Under the pieces are notes generated by a model. The model saw nothing but the letters and a program-made list of their open reading frames with translations. It searched no databases and was not told the origin of the DNA. A stretch of DNA of 64,000 nt, taken from NCBI RefSeq assembly GCF_002082015.1, contig NZ_CP015109.1, positions 801,001 to 865,000 on the forward strand, in the 5' to 3' direction. The position numbers and the translations under genes are program-made. This document shows positions 34,983 through 44,312 of this stretch, one piece after another; positions within the stretch are counted from its first letter, which is position 1, and each line of letters starts with the position of its first letter. Source of the stretch: Sporosarcina ureae. Its GTDB lineage: Bacteria > Bacillota > Bacilli > Bacillales_A > Planococcaceae.

Positions 34983-35660
34983 CTATACAGTGATCGCTTC
35001 TTTTTCAGATCCAATATATGTTGCACAGTCAATATAGATAGTTCGATCACAAATCGCGTCCACATCTGCTTGATCATGCGATACAAATAAACATGTGATA
35101 TTAGCTTTCTGCAAGATATCTCGCACTTCCATTCGGATCAATGATTTCAAATTCGTATCTAAATTACTGAACGGCTCATCCATCAACAGAATGGACGGTG
35201 AAGGTGCCAACGCTCTTGCTAATGCCACGCGTTGCTGTTGCCCCCCGCTAAGCTCATGGGGATAGCGTTTGGCGAACTCTTTCAATTGAACGAGTTCAAG
35301 CATTTCGTCCAAGCGATTCTTTTTCTCTGAGCGCTTCAGTTTATGCAAACCAAAACAAATGTTTTCGCTTACTGTCAGATGTGGAAATAATGCATAGTTC
35401 TGAAACACCATACCTACACCGCGCTTCTCTGCCTCTATATATACGTTATCTCCTACAATCTGCCTGTTATCCAGTTCGATACTACCTGTCGTAGGATCCT
35501 CTAATCCTGCAAGCAATCGGAGCAAAGTACTTTTCCCACTGCCACTTGCTCCGACAATCCCTACAATTTCCCCTTTTTCAATTGTAAATGAAAAGCGATC
35601 TATGACGGGCGGCTGTTTTTTTGAATACCGAAATGATAAGTTTTGAATGTTTACGAACAT
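34983..35660 (-). CDS. Ferric iron ABC transporter ATP-binding protein
   Basis: 225 residues with Walker A GASGSGKST, signature LSGGQQQRVALARAL and Walker B LLMDEPFSNLD. The protein is short and lacks the C-terminal TOBE domain found in most FbpC/PotA proteins. ATG 35660 follows GGAG by 11 bases; the GTG at 35669 that overlaps the permease stop lies too close to the ribosome site. Together with the upstream permease it powers ferric uptake. Confidence 0.88.
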   Translation of the reverse strand: MFVNIQNLSFRYSKKQPPVIDRFSFTIEKGEIVGIVGASGSGKSTLLRLLAGLEDPTTGSIELDNRQIVGDNVYIEAEKRGVGMVFQNYALFPHLTVSENICFGLHKLKRSEKKNRLDEMLELVQLKEFAKRYPHELSGGQQQRVALARALAPSPSILLMDEPFSNLDTNLKSLIRMEVRDILQKANITCLFVSHDQADVDAICDRTIYIDCATYIGSEKEAITV

Positions 35661-35665
35661 AGTTC

Positions 35666-37312
35666 TCACTTCTCCTCAAATTTCAAAATAATAATCACCG
35701 ACAAGATGCTTAGACAAATTAATAACAACGAAGATGGCGCTGCTTCATAAATTCGTTCATCAATTGCATATTGATACGTCCGTGTTGCGAGCGTATCAAA
35801 GTTAAATGGGCGCAACAATAAAGTCAGAGGTAGTTCCTTCATAATTTCTAGGAATGCCAGCGCAAAACCAATTAAGATCGAACCGCGCAGTAATGGGAAT
35901 TCTACTTTCCAAAACGTGTATGTCAAGCCACGTCCTAGTAAGAATGAAGCTTCACGATAAGACGGTGGCACTTTGGTATAACCTGACTCAATTGCATTAA
36001 ATCCTTGTGCCATAAACCGAATCACATACCCTGTGATTAGCATAGCGATCGACATACTTAATACAAGTGTACCAGATTCCACGCCTAATAGTTTCGGATA
36101 GATAAATGCCAATTTTTCATCCAATGTAATAAATAGCGCTAGCACACCAATTGCGACGACTGCTCCTGGAACTGCATAACCTGATGTCATAATACGGCCA
36201 AGTAAGTTAGACGAAACCGATGGATACAAGTTAATCGTACGGGCTGCCAAGATCGCAAAGAAGCTAATGATCAATGCACCGATTAAAGCAGCCAATAAAC
36301 TGTTGGTGATTAGGCTGATGAAGTCTGAACGCCAAACTTTTTCATAAGTCTTTACTGACCAGTAGATCAGTTGAACGAAAGGTAGTAAAAAGGCGCTTAA
36401 GAATACAGCTAAACAAGTAAGAGACGCTATCCATGCGGTCCATCCACGTAATCGTTTACGCGCAAGTGGTCTGCTTTGTGTCACGTTTGTATCGTATTTC
36501 CGACCTTTGCGTAAAAAACGCTCTAGCATAAAAATCCCCAATATAATGACGAGCAACCAGGCAGCCAAACGCATAGCAGCATGGATGTCATACATTCCGA
36601 ACCAAGTTTGGAATATCGCGGTGGAGATAGTTCGTACACCGAAGAAACTGGCTACACCGTAATCACTTAGCACTTCAAAGATGACTAGCATTGCCCCTGC
36701 AATGATGGCAGGTCGTGCGATAGGCAATCCCAAACGGAAGAACATCTGGAAGCCATTCAATCCAAGAGTTTTGGCGCTCTCAATATAAGATGCGCTTTGT
36801 TTTTCAAAATAATTGAGCGCAATCATATACACATACGGATAAAGAAATAACGTGAGTACAAAAATCGCTCCACGCAATGACATAATCTCGATTGTGCCTG
36901 GCGTGAATTGATAGTCGAAATGATTACGGAAGAACGATTGAATGATGCCAGTATAGCTTGTCATCGTACTGTATGTATAAGCCGCTATATAAGGCGGTAT
37001 AGCCAAAGGTATGATCAGCAGCCATTTAAACTGTTTACGAAATGGAAATTCATAGGCCGCAACAATCCAGGCGAATACCACTCCGATAGTCGTCGAAAGA
37101 AATCCGACAGATCCAACTAAAACAACTGACCCTTTAATATAGTCAGCAAGCAAAAATTCTTTAATATGTTCCCAATTGTCACCCGTCGGTTGGAAGAAAC
37201 TTAGTATGACATAGGCGACTGGCATAATAATGACGAGTGCCCCTAGCATCGTAATGATAAACCAACTGTTTGCACGACGGCGAATCTCTCTTAGCCATAT
37301 AGATGTTTTCAT
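35666..37312 (-). CDS. Ferric iron ABC transporter permease (two-domain)
   Basis: 548 residues with about twelve helices in two fused permease halves, as in FbpB/SfuB. EAA-type loops are visible in both halves: SAKTLGLNGFQMFFRLGLPIARPA and EASFLLGRGLTYTFWKVEFPLLRG. The start is uncertain; ATG 37312 has no strong ribosome site, and an in-frame TTG lies at 37327. First gene of the permease-ATPase transcript; a weaker Fur-like palindrome lies about 70 bases upstream. Confidence 0.88.
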   Translation of the reverse strand: MKTSIWLREIRRRANSWFIITMLGALVIIMPVAYVILSFFQPTGDNWEHIKEFLLADYIKGSVVLVGSVGFLSTTIGVVFAWIVAAYEFPFRKQFKWLLIIPLAIPPYIAAYTYSTMTSYTGIIQSFFRNHFDYQFTPGTIEIMSLRGAIFVLTLFLYPYVYMIALNYFEKQSASYIESAKTLGLNGFQMFFRLGLPIARPAIIAGAMLVIFEVLSDYGVASFFGVRTISTAIFQTWFGMYDIHAAMRLAAWLLVIILGIFMLERFLRKGRKYDTNVTQSRPLARKRLRGWTAWIASLTCLAVFLSAFLLPFVQLIYWSVKTYEKVWRSDFISLITNSLLAALIGALIISFFAILAARTINLYPSVSSNLLGRIMTSGYAVPGAVVAIGVLALFITLDEKLAFIYPKLLGVESGTLVLSMSIAMLITGYVIRFMAQGFNAIESGYTKVPPSYREASFLLGRGLTYTFWKVEFPLLRGSILIGFALAFLEIMKELPLTLLLRPFNFDTLATRTYQYAIDERIYEAAPSSLLLICLSILSVIIILKFEEK

Positions 37313-37379
37313 ATAGTATAATACCAACTTTACTACGCACGATGGCGGTTATGATGTACTTTAAGTGTGACTTATATAA

Positions 37380-37394
37380 TGAAAGTCACTCTCA
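37380..37394 (-). promoter_or_regulatory. Possible Fur box upstream of the iron permease
   Basis: On the minus strand TGAGAGTGACTTTCA is a 7-1-7 palindrome with one mismatched pair and agrees with TGATAATNATTATCA at 10 of 14 positions. Context (iron permease) supports it. Confidence 0.4.
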
Positions 37395-37538
37395 AGTATA
37401 TACAAATTCTCTGCGCTTTCCAATGTTTTCACAAGAATTCAACAAATCTAGTCTGTTTATGTTCGACACAATAAAACAAGAAATGAAATGGGGTTATTTG
37501 GTTACTATCTTTATAGTAAAGTTCTGGCATATAAAAAT

Positions 37539-37570
37539 GAAGACAAACTCCTTTTACAGAGCTTGTCTTC
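37539..37570 (-). terminator. Terminator of the YitT-family gene
   Basis: GAAGACAAACTC pairs with GAGCTTGTCTTC (one mismatch); the minus strand continues into ATTTTTAT. The other bases of the 37313-37612 gap show no gene I believe. Confidence 0.68.
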
Positions 37571-37612
37571 AAGTGAAATAATAGAAAGAACATCTATCGT
37601 GAATTTCCTGAC

Positions 37613-38470
37613 CTAGGCTAGCTTCTCATTTTCTTTTCTAAAGAAACCGAAGATCCCTACTGTTTGTACGATATTAGTAAAGGCTTGCGGATCTGTTTCG
37701 CTGATAATCCGTTCTAAATCATATAGTTCATATCTCGTGATGACGACATACAGCATATTCTTATCTTCTTTTGAGTAAGCCCCTTTAGCTGGTAATATAG
37801 TGATCCCTCGCACCATTTGACGATGAATCGCCTGTTGAAGATCGTCTGCTTTTCGTGTGATGATCATCGCGGTGACTTTTTCATGTCGCGTATGAATCAT
37901 GTCAATGACTGACGTTGTCACGTATAGCGCGACCATTGTGTAGAGTGCGTTCTCAGGTTCATATAAAATACCTGCAAATACGATTAGAATCCCGTTTAAT
38001 ACTAAAAAGTAGACACCGATTGGTTTATCTTGCATACGAGATAGAATCATCGCGACGATATCCATGCCTCCCGTAGATGCCCCTAATTTCAAGGAGATCC
38101 CTACTCCTACACCTGCCAGCACTCCGCCGAATACCGCATTCAGCATAATGTCGTCTGACATAGAGCGCAATGGCAATAATTCGAGGAATAGCGTAGCGAA
38201 CGCAACAGATAACACACTGTAGATCGTGAAACCTTTTCCTACCTTAAACCAACCGAGAATGAAGACCGGTATGTTAAATACTAGCAATAAAATACCCGTA
38301 CTGATTGTTATATCCAAATGATCTTTCAAAACACTTGAAACTAACTGGGCTGCACCTGCAAACCCACTCGCATAGACATTGGCATTGATAAGAAAGAAAT
38401 TTAATGATAAAGCCATTAGTAGCGAGCCTAAAATAACAACCGCCACACGTTTTGCTTCAATAAAAAACAT
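37613..38470 (-). CDS. YitT family membrane protein
   Basis: 285 residues: five or six membrane helices (about 10-180) with the family stretch LGASTGGMDIVAMILSR, then a C-terminal cytoplasmic DUF2179 domain (about 200-280, VTAMIITRKADDLQQAIH). AGGAGG precedes the ATG by five bases. This family is widespread in Bacillales and of unknown transport function. Single gene with its own terminator. Confidence 0.88.
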   Translation of the reverse strand: MFFIEAKRVAVVILGSLLMALSLNFFLINANVYASGFAGAAQLVSSVLKDHLDITISTGILLLVFNIPVFILGWFKVGKGFTIYSVLSVAFATLFLELLPLRSMSDDIMLNAVFGGVLAGVGVGISLKLGASTGGMDIVAMILSRMQDKPIGVYFLVLNGILIVFAGILYEPENALYTMVALYVTTSVIDMIHTRHEKVTAMIITRKADDLQQAIHRQMVRGITILPAKGAYSKEDKNMLYVVITRYELYDLERIISETDPQAFTNIVQTVGIFGFFRKENEKLA

Positions 38471-38901
38471 AGCGACCTCCTATGGTAAATAACAAATTTA
38501 TGCACGACCTAGATTATATCTATTCTTCCCTCATAATGGTACCCCTAAGCCTCTTTTAATATAAAAAAATAACTACGAATGCATCAGTTCATCTCTTTAT
38601 TCTTAAGATGTCATCCGTCTGCCATCTACTGTGTTACTACTGACGTTCACCGTCTATTGAATCATTTCGCAAATCAGATAATACTCCAATGAATCTAGGA
38701 ATTCTGAGTCCCGTATGACAAAATAGGCATCTTCTCTTCATCCTATTTTGCACCTACTATCAAGCACAAGTCCCTACTATACTATCGAAATAACTTCCTC
38801 AATTGAATGGAGCAGTCCGAAAGTTCCAACTATGTAATATACAGTTTAATTCAAGTAAATAACGGCTATAGTTAGAGGGGGAATCAAGGAGGAAATGTGA
38901 G
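38471..38901. other. Intergenic region between YitT and the FbpA-like gene
   Basis: About 430 bases with no credible gene except the small one at the right end. It holds a perfect 9-base hairpin at 38719-38750 (CAAAATAGG / CCTATTTTG), without a U-run. No clear Fur box is visible upstream of the small gene. Confidence 0.5.
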
Positions 38902-39066
38902 ATGGAAACAAACAAAAAGGTAAGTGAATCAAAACGAGACAAAATGATTGAAGAGCTCGTTTTAAATGGGGTATTTAAAATTGATGGAAAACAACTGTAC
39001 GAATTACCACTTCAATCATTAATGCAAGAATATGAAGCATTCGGACAAAACGACATTCAAATGTAA
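38902..39066 (+). CDS. Small protein of the Fur-regulated basic protein FbpA family
   Basis: 54 residues, too short for most gene finders. It reads METNKKVSESKRDKMIEELV, then NGVFKIDGKQLYELPLQSLMQEY. The G-x-FKxDGKQLYEL-x-L-x-x-L-x-x-EY pattern is that of the FbpA family, named for a B. subtilis Fur-regulated protein that works with the FsrA small RNA in iron sparing. AAGGAGG lies nine bases before the ATG. The protein is not strongly basic, and I find no Fur box, so regulation is only inferred from the family. Confidence 0.72.
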   Translation: METNKKVSESKRDKMIEELVLNGVFKIDGKQLYELPLQSLMQEYEAFGQNDIQM

Positions 39067-39068
39067 TG

Positions 39069-39107
39069 AAAAATGAGACGTGCCAAATTGAGTACGTCTC
39101 ATTTTTT
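39069..39107. terminator. Bidirectional terminator between the FbpA-like gene and the MFS pseudogene
   Basis: AAAAATGAGACGT pairs with ACGTCTCATTTTTT around a 12-base loop. Confidence 0.85.
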
Positions 39108-39109
39108 AT

Positions 39110-40262
39110 TTATGCTTCCATTGTCGACATTTTAGGTTTCCTGAAAACCTTAAATAAAATGAGTAGTAACACCGTGATGCCTAGCGCAATACCTATCACG
39201 GAGTATTGTAAACGAATTGTGGGAAAGCCTGCTAAACTTGCAATGCCGTCTAATAGTAAAGGCGAGCTGAACTGACCAATAAAAATCGAACTGGATACTA
39301 TAGCAATTACACGGTCACTATGTAGAGGATTGACTAAGCTCAACGCTTTAACGTTAATCATCGGAAACAAAATTCCTTGTCCAAAACCAATTATGCAAGT
39401 GCATGCTAAAATGAGTGGGACAGAATGACTTAGAGCCAAACCAGTAAATGCAAGACCCATTAAAAATATACTGATCGGCATGATATACGATTTCAGGATA
39501 TCTTGTAGCTGAATCAATGTCAGACTCGTAATCATTCCTCCTACAGTTGTAAAGGAAATCACTGTTCCCGCCAATGCAGAACCACCTATATCGCTTTGCT
39601 CCAAGTAGAGTGCCATATTCGTAGCAACCGAATAGTAAACTAGCATTATACCTGCAGAAGCTGCTGCGTATCCGAAAACCATCAGTGGCATTTTACTTCT
39701 TTGTATGCTTTTATCCTGTGTAAGCGGAGTATCTTTCGGCAAGAATAGGAAGACCATGATGAAAATCACAACACCTATCAAATACACATTAAACGGAGCT
39801 CTCCAACTGATTGCAGCTAAGTAACCTGCTAGCATCATAGTTACGATTCCGCCAAAATTACTGAAAGCTGAATTATAACCCATCATTTTCACTTGCTCAC
39901 GACCTCTAAAATTATCACTTATTAATGTGATCCCAAGTGGCATCACTAAACCCACGCCTGCTCCTAACACAAATCGAAGAGCTAGTAACATTTCAATCGT
40001 ATTAGTGAACTGTGCTCCTACCCCTGCGATGACATAAATGAATAAACCGATCAAAGCAACTGTGCGTTTGGGTATTTTTGATGTTAACCAACTAGAGACA
40101 AATGTAAATGGGATGATGAATAAAGAAGGAGCAGTTAAAATCAGCTTGATCATTCTCTGGGAAGTTTGCAGCAATCAATCCTAGTGCTGGAGAAATAGCC
40201 GCTCCTGCCATAACTGTTGCCATCGAGATAGATATGATCGTTGGTTTCAACATGCGTTTCAT
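39110..40262 (-). pseudogene. Frameshifted MFS drug-efflux-type transporter
   Basis: The intact-looking start is ATG 40262, with AGGAGG seven bases upstream and overlapping the TetR stop (ATGA). It encodes MKRMLKPTIISISMATVMAG through GLIAANFPEN, the first helix of an MFS transporter, but this frame stops after 56 codons. The remaining eleven helices (MIKLILTAPSLFIIPF onward, about 346 residues) continue in another frame from about 40167. Homologues I recall have about six residues here where only seven bases remain, which suggests loss of about 11 bases. A one-base change would also restore the frame. Confidence 0.78.
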
Positions 40263-40879
40263 TGGTCATCCTCCTGTCTTGGATGACATGTAAGTTGGCG
40301 TAATACTTTGTCAGCTGATACTTTAATAGGTGAAATCTTCCGAGCATTTGTTAATAATAAACCATTTACTAATGATAAATGATATACAGCCAATTCCTCT
40401 GCATCTCCTTCAATAAACTCTCCCGCGATTTGTCCTCTTATAATAATTTGCTCAATACGTTCGACCATGAATCGATATTTCTCTACAATTTCTTCTTTCA
40501 CTTCTTGTGATAAATGATCAGAATATAAAGCTTGCATGATCAGGATATGGCGGTGTACTCCATCTCTTAATGAGCCAGAGTGGGTTACTTCTGTGAGCCA
40601 CTCTAATTGCTTTAAAGGACTCTCATGTTTTTCCTCTGCTTGATCTACCGTACTGATGATTACAGAGAGTAACTCCAGAATGATCTTGACATACAGATCT
40701 TCTTTAGACTTGAAATAATGATAAAACAAGCCATGACTTTGTTCGGCTTTGTTTGTAATATCACTAATTTTTGTTGCTGCATACCCTTTCGTACCAAACA
40801 ATACGATTGCAGCTTCTGTTAATTCATGCTGCCGAGTATCGCGAATCTCTTTCATTTTTTCATTCTTTCGGGGTGACAT
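40259..40879 (-). CDS. TetR/AcrR-family transcriptional regulator
   Basis: 206 residues. The N-terminal helix-turn-helix (about 10-60) includes AAIVLFGTKGYAATKISDITNKAEQSHGLFYHYFKSKEDLY, and the C-terminal ligand domain is all helical. It is coupled by ATGA to the MFS gene it probably controls. A strong promoter and a perfect 18-base palindrome lie just upstream, so autoregulation is likely. No clear ribosome site is seen within ten bases of ATG 40879. The inducer is unknown. Confidence 0.88.
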   Translation of the reverse strand: MSPRKNEKMKEIRDTRQHELTEAAIVLFGTKGYAATKISDITNKAEQSHGLFYHYFKSKEDLYVKIILELLSVIISTVDQAEEKHESPLKQLEWLTEVTHSGSLRDGVHRHILIMQALYSDHLSQEVKEEIVEKYRFMVERIEQIIIRGQIAGEFIEGDAEELAVYHLSLVNGLLLTNARKISPIKVSADKVLRQLTCHPRQEDDQ

Positions 40880-40909
40880 AAAGGTTGTTCAACTCACTTC
40901 TTTTTATTG

Positions 40910-40927
40910 ATTGACTCACGAGTCAAT
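40910..40927. promoter_or_regulatory. Probable TetR operator
   Basis: ATTGACTCACGAGTCAAT is a perfect palindrome with eight-base arms, just downstream of the predicted TetR promoter -10 element. Confidence 0.65.
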
Positions 40928-40934
40928 GTTGACC

Positions 40935-40963
40935 AGTTTACTGTTCCATTGGGAACTTGTCAA
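40935..40963 (-). promoter_or_regulatory. Predicted sigma-A promoter of tetR-MFS
   Basis: On the minus strand TTGACA (40958-40963), a 17-base spacer and TAAACT (40935-40940). The operator starts eight bases downstream, overlapping the transcription start. Confidence 0.65.
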
Positions 40964-41051
40964 CTTCTAAAAAGTAACGTGACGCGGAATCACCTTTACT
41001 ACACATAGCAAGCAGGCACCTACGATTTATTCTTTCATTTTCCATTAAAAA

Positions 41052-41090
41052 AACTGAAGAACAAATCCTTAGTGGATTTGTCCTTCAGTT
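41052..41090 (-). terminator. Terminator of the UPF0180 gene
   Basis: AACTGAAGAACAAATCC pairs with GGATTTGTCCTTCAGTT (one mismatch), followed on the minus strand by a T-run. Confidence 0.85.
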
Positions 41091-41112
41091 CTACATAGAA
41101 TATATTCATTCT

Positions 41113-41346
41113 TTAGCGATGTAATCGTTTTTCAACATCTTCTACAATGTCTTGTACGGAATTGCCTTCAATGCTCACTACCGGGAAGTCGAATTGGTCG
41201 ATATTGACATCGCTTAGTGCACGTACAACGCCCATGTCATAGCCGCTTAGATGTTCATCACTTGCGAACATCTTCACCTCATGTCCTTTTTCTTCTAATG
41301 CTTTTTTCACGTCATCAAATGGTACTTCTACTGCTATTTTCGCCAT
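41113..41346 (-). CDS. UPF0180 (YkuS-like) small protein
   Basis: 77 residues. It resembles the YkuS family in the N-terminal VEVPFDDVKKALEEKGHEV followed by a short beta strand and GVVRALSDVN, and in its length. It is a soluble protein of unknown function found in Bacillales. AAGGAGG lies eight bases before the ATG. It stands alone with its own terminator. Confidence 0.75.
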   Translation of the reverse strand: MAKIAVEVPFDDVKKALEEKGHEVKMFASDEHLSGYDMGVVRALSDVNIDQFDFPVVSIEGNSVQDIVEDVEKRLHR

Positions 41347-41545
41347 GTTCTATTCCTCCTTAGAATACTATGTGTACTCGGCTCATATTTTATAATTTCC
41401 CACTCTCCATTAAATTAAACATACCTTCTACTAGCATGCTTATGAAACAATGCGACTAAAACGATTTATTTTGAGGAAAATGGGTATTTTACTATTACAC
41501 CATTGATTCATTATAGGAAGAACTTATAGAAGGAGTCGACATGAT

Positions 41546-42163
41546 ATGTTTGGTTTAGCAGACCTCATCGGCTTGGTAATTTCTGCTTTCATTATTTTAC
41601 CTGTCGTTACATTCCTAAGAGAAGCTGGTTATTTTGTTATTAGTGGGCTTTTCGGTGTGAAAAATGCCAGACTCACTATTGGTTCTGGGCCCAGACTTTT
41701 TAAACTAGGCGTTTTAGATATACGAAAATACTATCATGTGAATAGCTGGTTTTCTTTTGATTCCGTAAAGAGAAAAAGTAATTTTGCTTATGTATGTATA
41801 TACGCGGGACCGATTTTGATTAATGTAATCGTAGCGCTCACAATGAATGCGCTGATTGCCAATGGTTTTTTTGAAGACTCGAAAACATTCTGGAACCGTT
41901 TTATTTTTTACGCTTTCTATTTTGTATTATTTGACTCGATTCCCATGAAAACGGTAAATGGTAAGCCGAATAACGGTATGATCATTTATGAGCTACTTCG
42001 ATATGGAAAACGTGTGGACTTTAATGATGAGCCACTTATCCCAGCAACAACGGAAGCAGAGGAAATGTATCAGGAAGAAGTAGAAAAAATGGAGAAAATA
42101 CAGGAAGAAATAAAAGAAGAGATTATACAAAACGACGGCGCACCTCCCGATAAGAAAGGATGA
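41546..42163 (+). CDS. Degenerate site-2-protease-like (M50) membrane protein
   Basis: 205 residues with three or four membrane helices and a charged C-terminal tail (about 165-205) that looks like a coiled coil. The layout is that of M50 proteases, but the zinc motif HExxH is replaced by REAGY in VTFLREAGYFVISGLFGVK. The following IGSGPRLFKLG, the YAGPILINVIVALTMNAL helix and the late DSIPMKTVNGKPNNGM loop correspond to the FGP, AGP-N and P-x-DG regions of that family. It is predicted to be catalytically dead. AAGGAG precedes the ATG. It lies seven bases before the DUF3891 gene. Confidence 0.6.
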   Translation: MFGLADLIGLVISAFIILPVVTFLREAGYFVISGLFGVKNARLTIGSGPRLFKLGVLDIRKYYHVNSWFSFDSVKRKSNFAYVCIYAGPILINVIVALTMNALIANGFFEDSKTFWNRFIFYAFYFVLFDSIPMKTVNGKPNNGMIIYELLRYGKRVDFNDEPLIPATTEAEEMYQEEVEKMEKIQEEIKEEIIQNDGAPPDKKG

Positions 42164-42169
42164 AGTACA

Positions 42170-42943
42170 ATGATTGTACGCGAATACGAGAAGTCATTCA
42201 GCTTTGTGCAACAACATCATCATGCACGCCTTGCTGAAGAATTAATGAAGCACTGGAAAAAGGAGATGTTTCCTGATGATCAATGGCGCCGTTCTGTTTT
42301 AACTGCCATTAGGAACCATGACATCGGTTGGGTCCCTTTTGACGAACAGCCTTTTTGGAATGATGCAAAGTCTGCACCATTTCAATTCACCGACTTCCCT
42401 CTCCTCCCAAAAACAGTCCTTTATCGTCAAGGAATCGATGTTGTCGAAAATATAGATATCTATGCAGCTATGCTTTGTAGTCTTCATTATGAAAAGTTTA
42501 TACAAAGCCACAACGAGAAAGAAGCAAAGCTATTTATCGAGGGTGAACAGAGTCGTCGAGAACGCTTATGTAAAGAAGTCGAGGGATTCAACAAAGAATT
42601 ATTTGAAAAGCATTTCGCTTTGCTTCAGCTTGGAGACAATTTCTCCTTGTATTGTTGTGTGAATGATCCAGGTGTCGACAAAGCAAATGAACATATATTT
42701 TTTCGAGATGGCATTCCTTCTCCAGATCACTTCCATTCATTACCGAAAGGACGAATTGGAATATACTTCGCAGATCAGCACACGATGAAGGTAGAGAATT
42801 ATCCATTCAGCGGTTCGTTTGATGTGGAAGTGAAGCAAAAGAGGGTGTTAAAAAAAGATATTGAAAATAAAGGATTACAAGTAGCCTATAAAGAGGCAGA
42901 CTATGAAGTGATCCCTCTTCATATTTCGCCAGCAAGGAAATAA
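42170..42943 (+). CDS. DUF3891 family protein
   Basis: 257 residues, soluble. QQHHHARLAEELMKHW near the N-terminus and LTAIRNHDIGWVPFD (His-Asp pair) are typical of DUF3891, which looks like a distant HD-type domain with conserved His and Asp. AAAGGATG precedes the ATG. It probably shares a transcript with the M50-like gene. No function is established for the family; a hydrolase on a phosphate ester is only a guess from the His-Asp pattern. Confidence 0.78.
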   Translation: MIVREYEKSFSFVQQHHHARLAEELMKHWKKEMFPDDQWRRSVLTAIRNHDIGWVPFDEQPFWNDAKSAPFQFTDFPLLPKTVLYRQGIDVVENIDIYAAMLCSLHYEKFIQSHNEKEAKLFIEGEQSRRERLCKEVEGFNKELFEKHFALLQLGDNFSLYCCVNDPGVDKANEHIFFRDGIPSPDHFHSLPKGRIGIYFADQHTMKVENYPFSGSFDVEVKQKRVLKKDIENKGLQVAYKEADYEVIPLHISPARK

Positions 42944-42945
42944 AA

Positions 42946-42981
42946 AATGCAGAAAGAGACTATGAGTTCTCTTTCTGCATT
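42946..42981. terminator. Bidirectional terminator between DUF3891 and metK
   Basis: AATGCAGAAAGAGA pairs perfectly with TCTCTTTCTGCATT around an eight-base loop. Confidence 0.85.
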
Positions 42982-42989
42982 GCATTAAC

Positions 42990-44201
42990 TTATTGTTCCA
43001 CACGTACCTTACTAGCGCGTTCTTTCAATGCTTCCACTTTATCCGTCTGCTCCCATGGCAATTCGATGTCAGTGCGGCCGAAGTGACCGTATGCTGCGGT
43101 TTGTTTGTAAATTGGACGACGCAAGTCAAGCATTTTGATGATTCCTGCTGGACGTAGGTCAAATAATTCACGTACGAACTCCACTAATTGAGTCTCGGAA
43201 AGTTTACCTGTGTCGAATGTATTGATTGAGATCGACACTGGGCTCGCTACTCCAATAGCGTACGCTAGCTGAACTTCACAGTGCTCAGCAAGTCCTGCTG
43301 CCACGATATTCTTTGCAACATAGCGTGCTGCATAAGAAGCCGAACGGTCTACTTTTGTAGCGTCTTTTCCTGAGAACGCACCGCCACCATGACGGGCATA
43401 TCCACCGTACGTGTCGACGATGATTTTACGTCCAGTCAGACCGGAGTCTCCTTGAGGTCCACCCACAACAAAGCTGCCAGTAGGATTAATGAAGTATTTA
43501 GTATGCTCATCCAATAGGTTTTTTGGCACTACTGCATCAATGACAACCTTCTTAATATCCTTCTCGATTTGCTCGAGTGTCGCTTCAGGGTGATGTTGTG
43601 TAGAAATAACGATTGTGTCAATCCGCACGGGATTATTATCTTGATCGTATTCTACCGTTACTTGTGTTTTTCCGTCAGGACGTAAATACGTAATCAGCTC
43701 TTCTTTACGAGCTTGTGCCAAGCGATGTGCCAATTTATGAGAAAGGCTAATTGGTAAAGGCATTAATTCCGGTGTTTCATTACATGCATATCCAAACATT
43801 AGACCTTGGTCTCCTGCACCGATTGCATCTAATTCTTCATCTGACATAGAACCTTCACGTGCCTCGAGTGCCACGTTGACACTTGCAGCGATTTCAGGTG
43901 ATTGTTCGTCAATAGATGTAAGCACAGCGGACGTTTCGTAATCGAAGCCATATTTCGCACGAACATACCCGATTTCCTTTACCGTATCACGAACGACTTT
44001 TGGAATATCCACATACGTTGTCGTAGTGATTTCTCCCATTACTAATACGAGTCCAGTCGTGATGCTCGTTTCACATGCCACACGTGCATTTGGATCCTCT
44101 ATTAGGATTGCATCTAAAATTGCATCTGAGATTTGGTCGCACATCTTGTCAGGATGGCCTTCTGTAACTGATTCTGATGTAAACAGTCGACGATTTGTCA
44201 T
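42990..44201 (-). CDS. metK: S-adenosylmethionine synthetase
   Basis: Makes SAM from methionine and ATP. 403 residues, standard length. Signatures: [10 protein letters not shown] at the N-terminus, [12 protein letters not shown] (the first MetK signature) and [16 protein letters not shown] (the second). ATG 44201 follows AGGGGG by seven bases; the longer frame to 44228 lacks a ribosome site. It is preceded by a SAM-I riboswitch with its terminator, giving feedback by its own product. It is divergent from pckA, as in many Bacillales. Confidence 0.97.
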   Translation of the reverse strand: MTNRRLFTSESVTEGHPDKMCDQISDAILDAILIEDPNARVACETSITTGLVLVMGEITTTTYVDIPKVVRDTVKEIGYVRAKYGFDYETSAVLTSIDEQSPEIAASVNVALEAREGSMSDEELDAIGAGDQGLMFGYACNETPELMPLPISLSHKLAHRLAQARKEELITYLRPDGKTQVTVEYDQDNNPVRIDTIVISTQHHPEATLEQIEKDIKKVVIDAVVPKNLLDEHTKYFINPTGSFVVGGPQGDSGLTGRKIIVDTYGGYARHGGGAFSGKDATKVDRSASYAARYVAKNIVAAGLAEHCEVQLAYAIGVASPVSISINTFDTGKLSETQLVEFVRELFDLRPAGIIKMLDLRRPIYKQTAAYGHFGRTDIELPWEQTDKVEALKERASKVRVEQ

Positions 44202-44312
44202 TTTGTTTCCCCCTATATTAAGCAACATGATACGGTACTCTCATAAGTCCCTGGTAAAGTTCCACGCCTAGACGTCAAGCATATACCATAAGGATTCAGG
44301 GCTAGACAATAT

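Noticed and set aside
37303..37581. Plus-strand frame of 92 codons upstream of the iron permease
   Set aside because: It overlaps the permease start and the possible Fur box, ends beyond the YitT terminator, and has no ribosome site.
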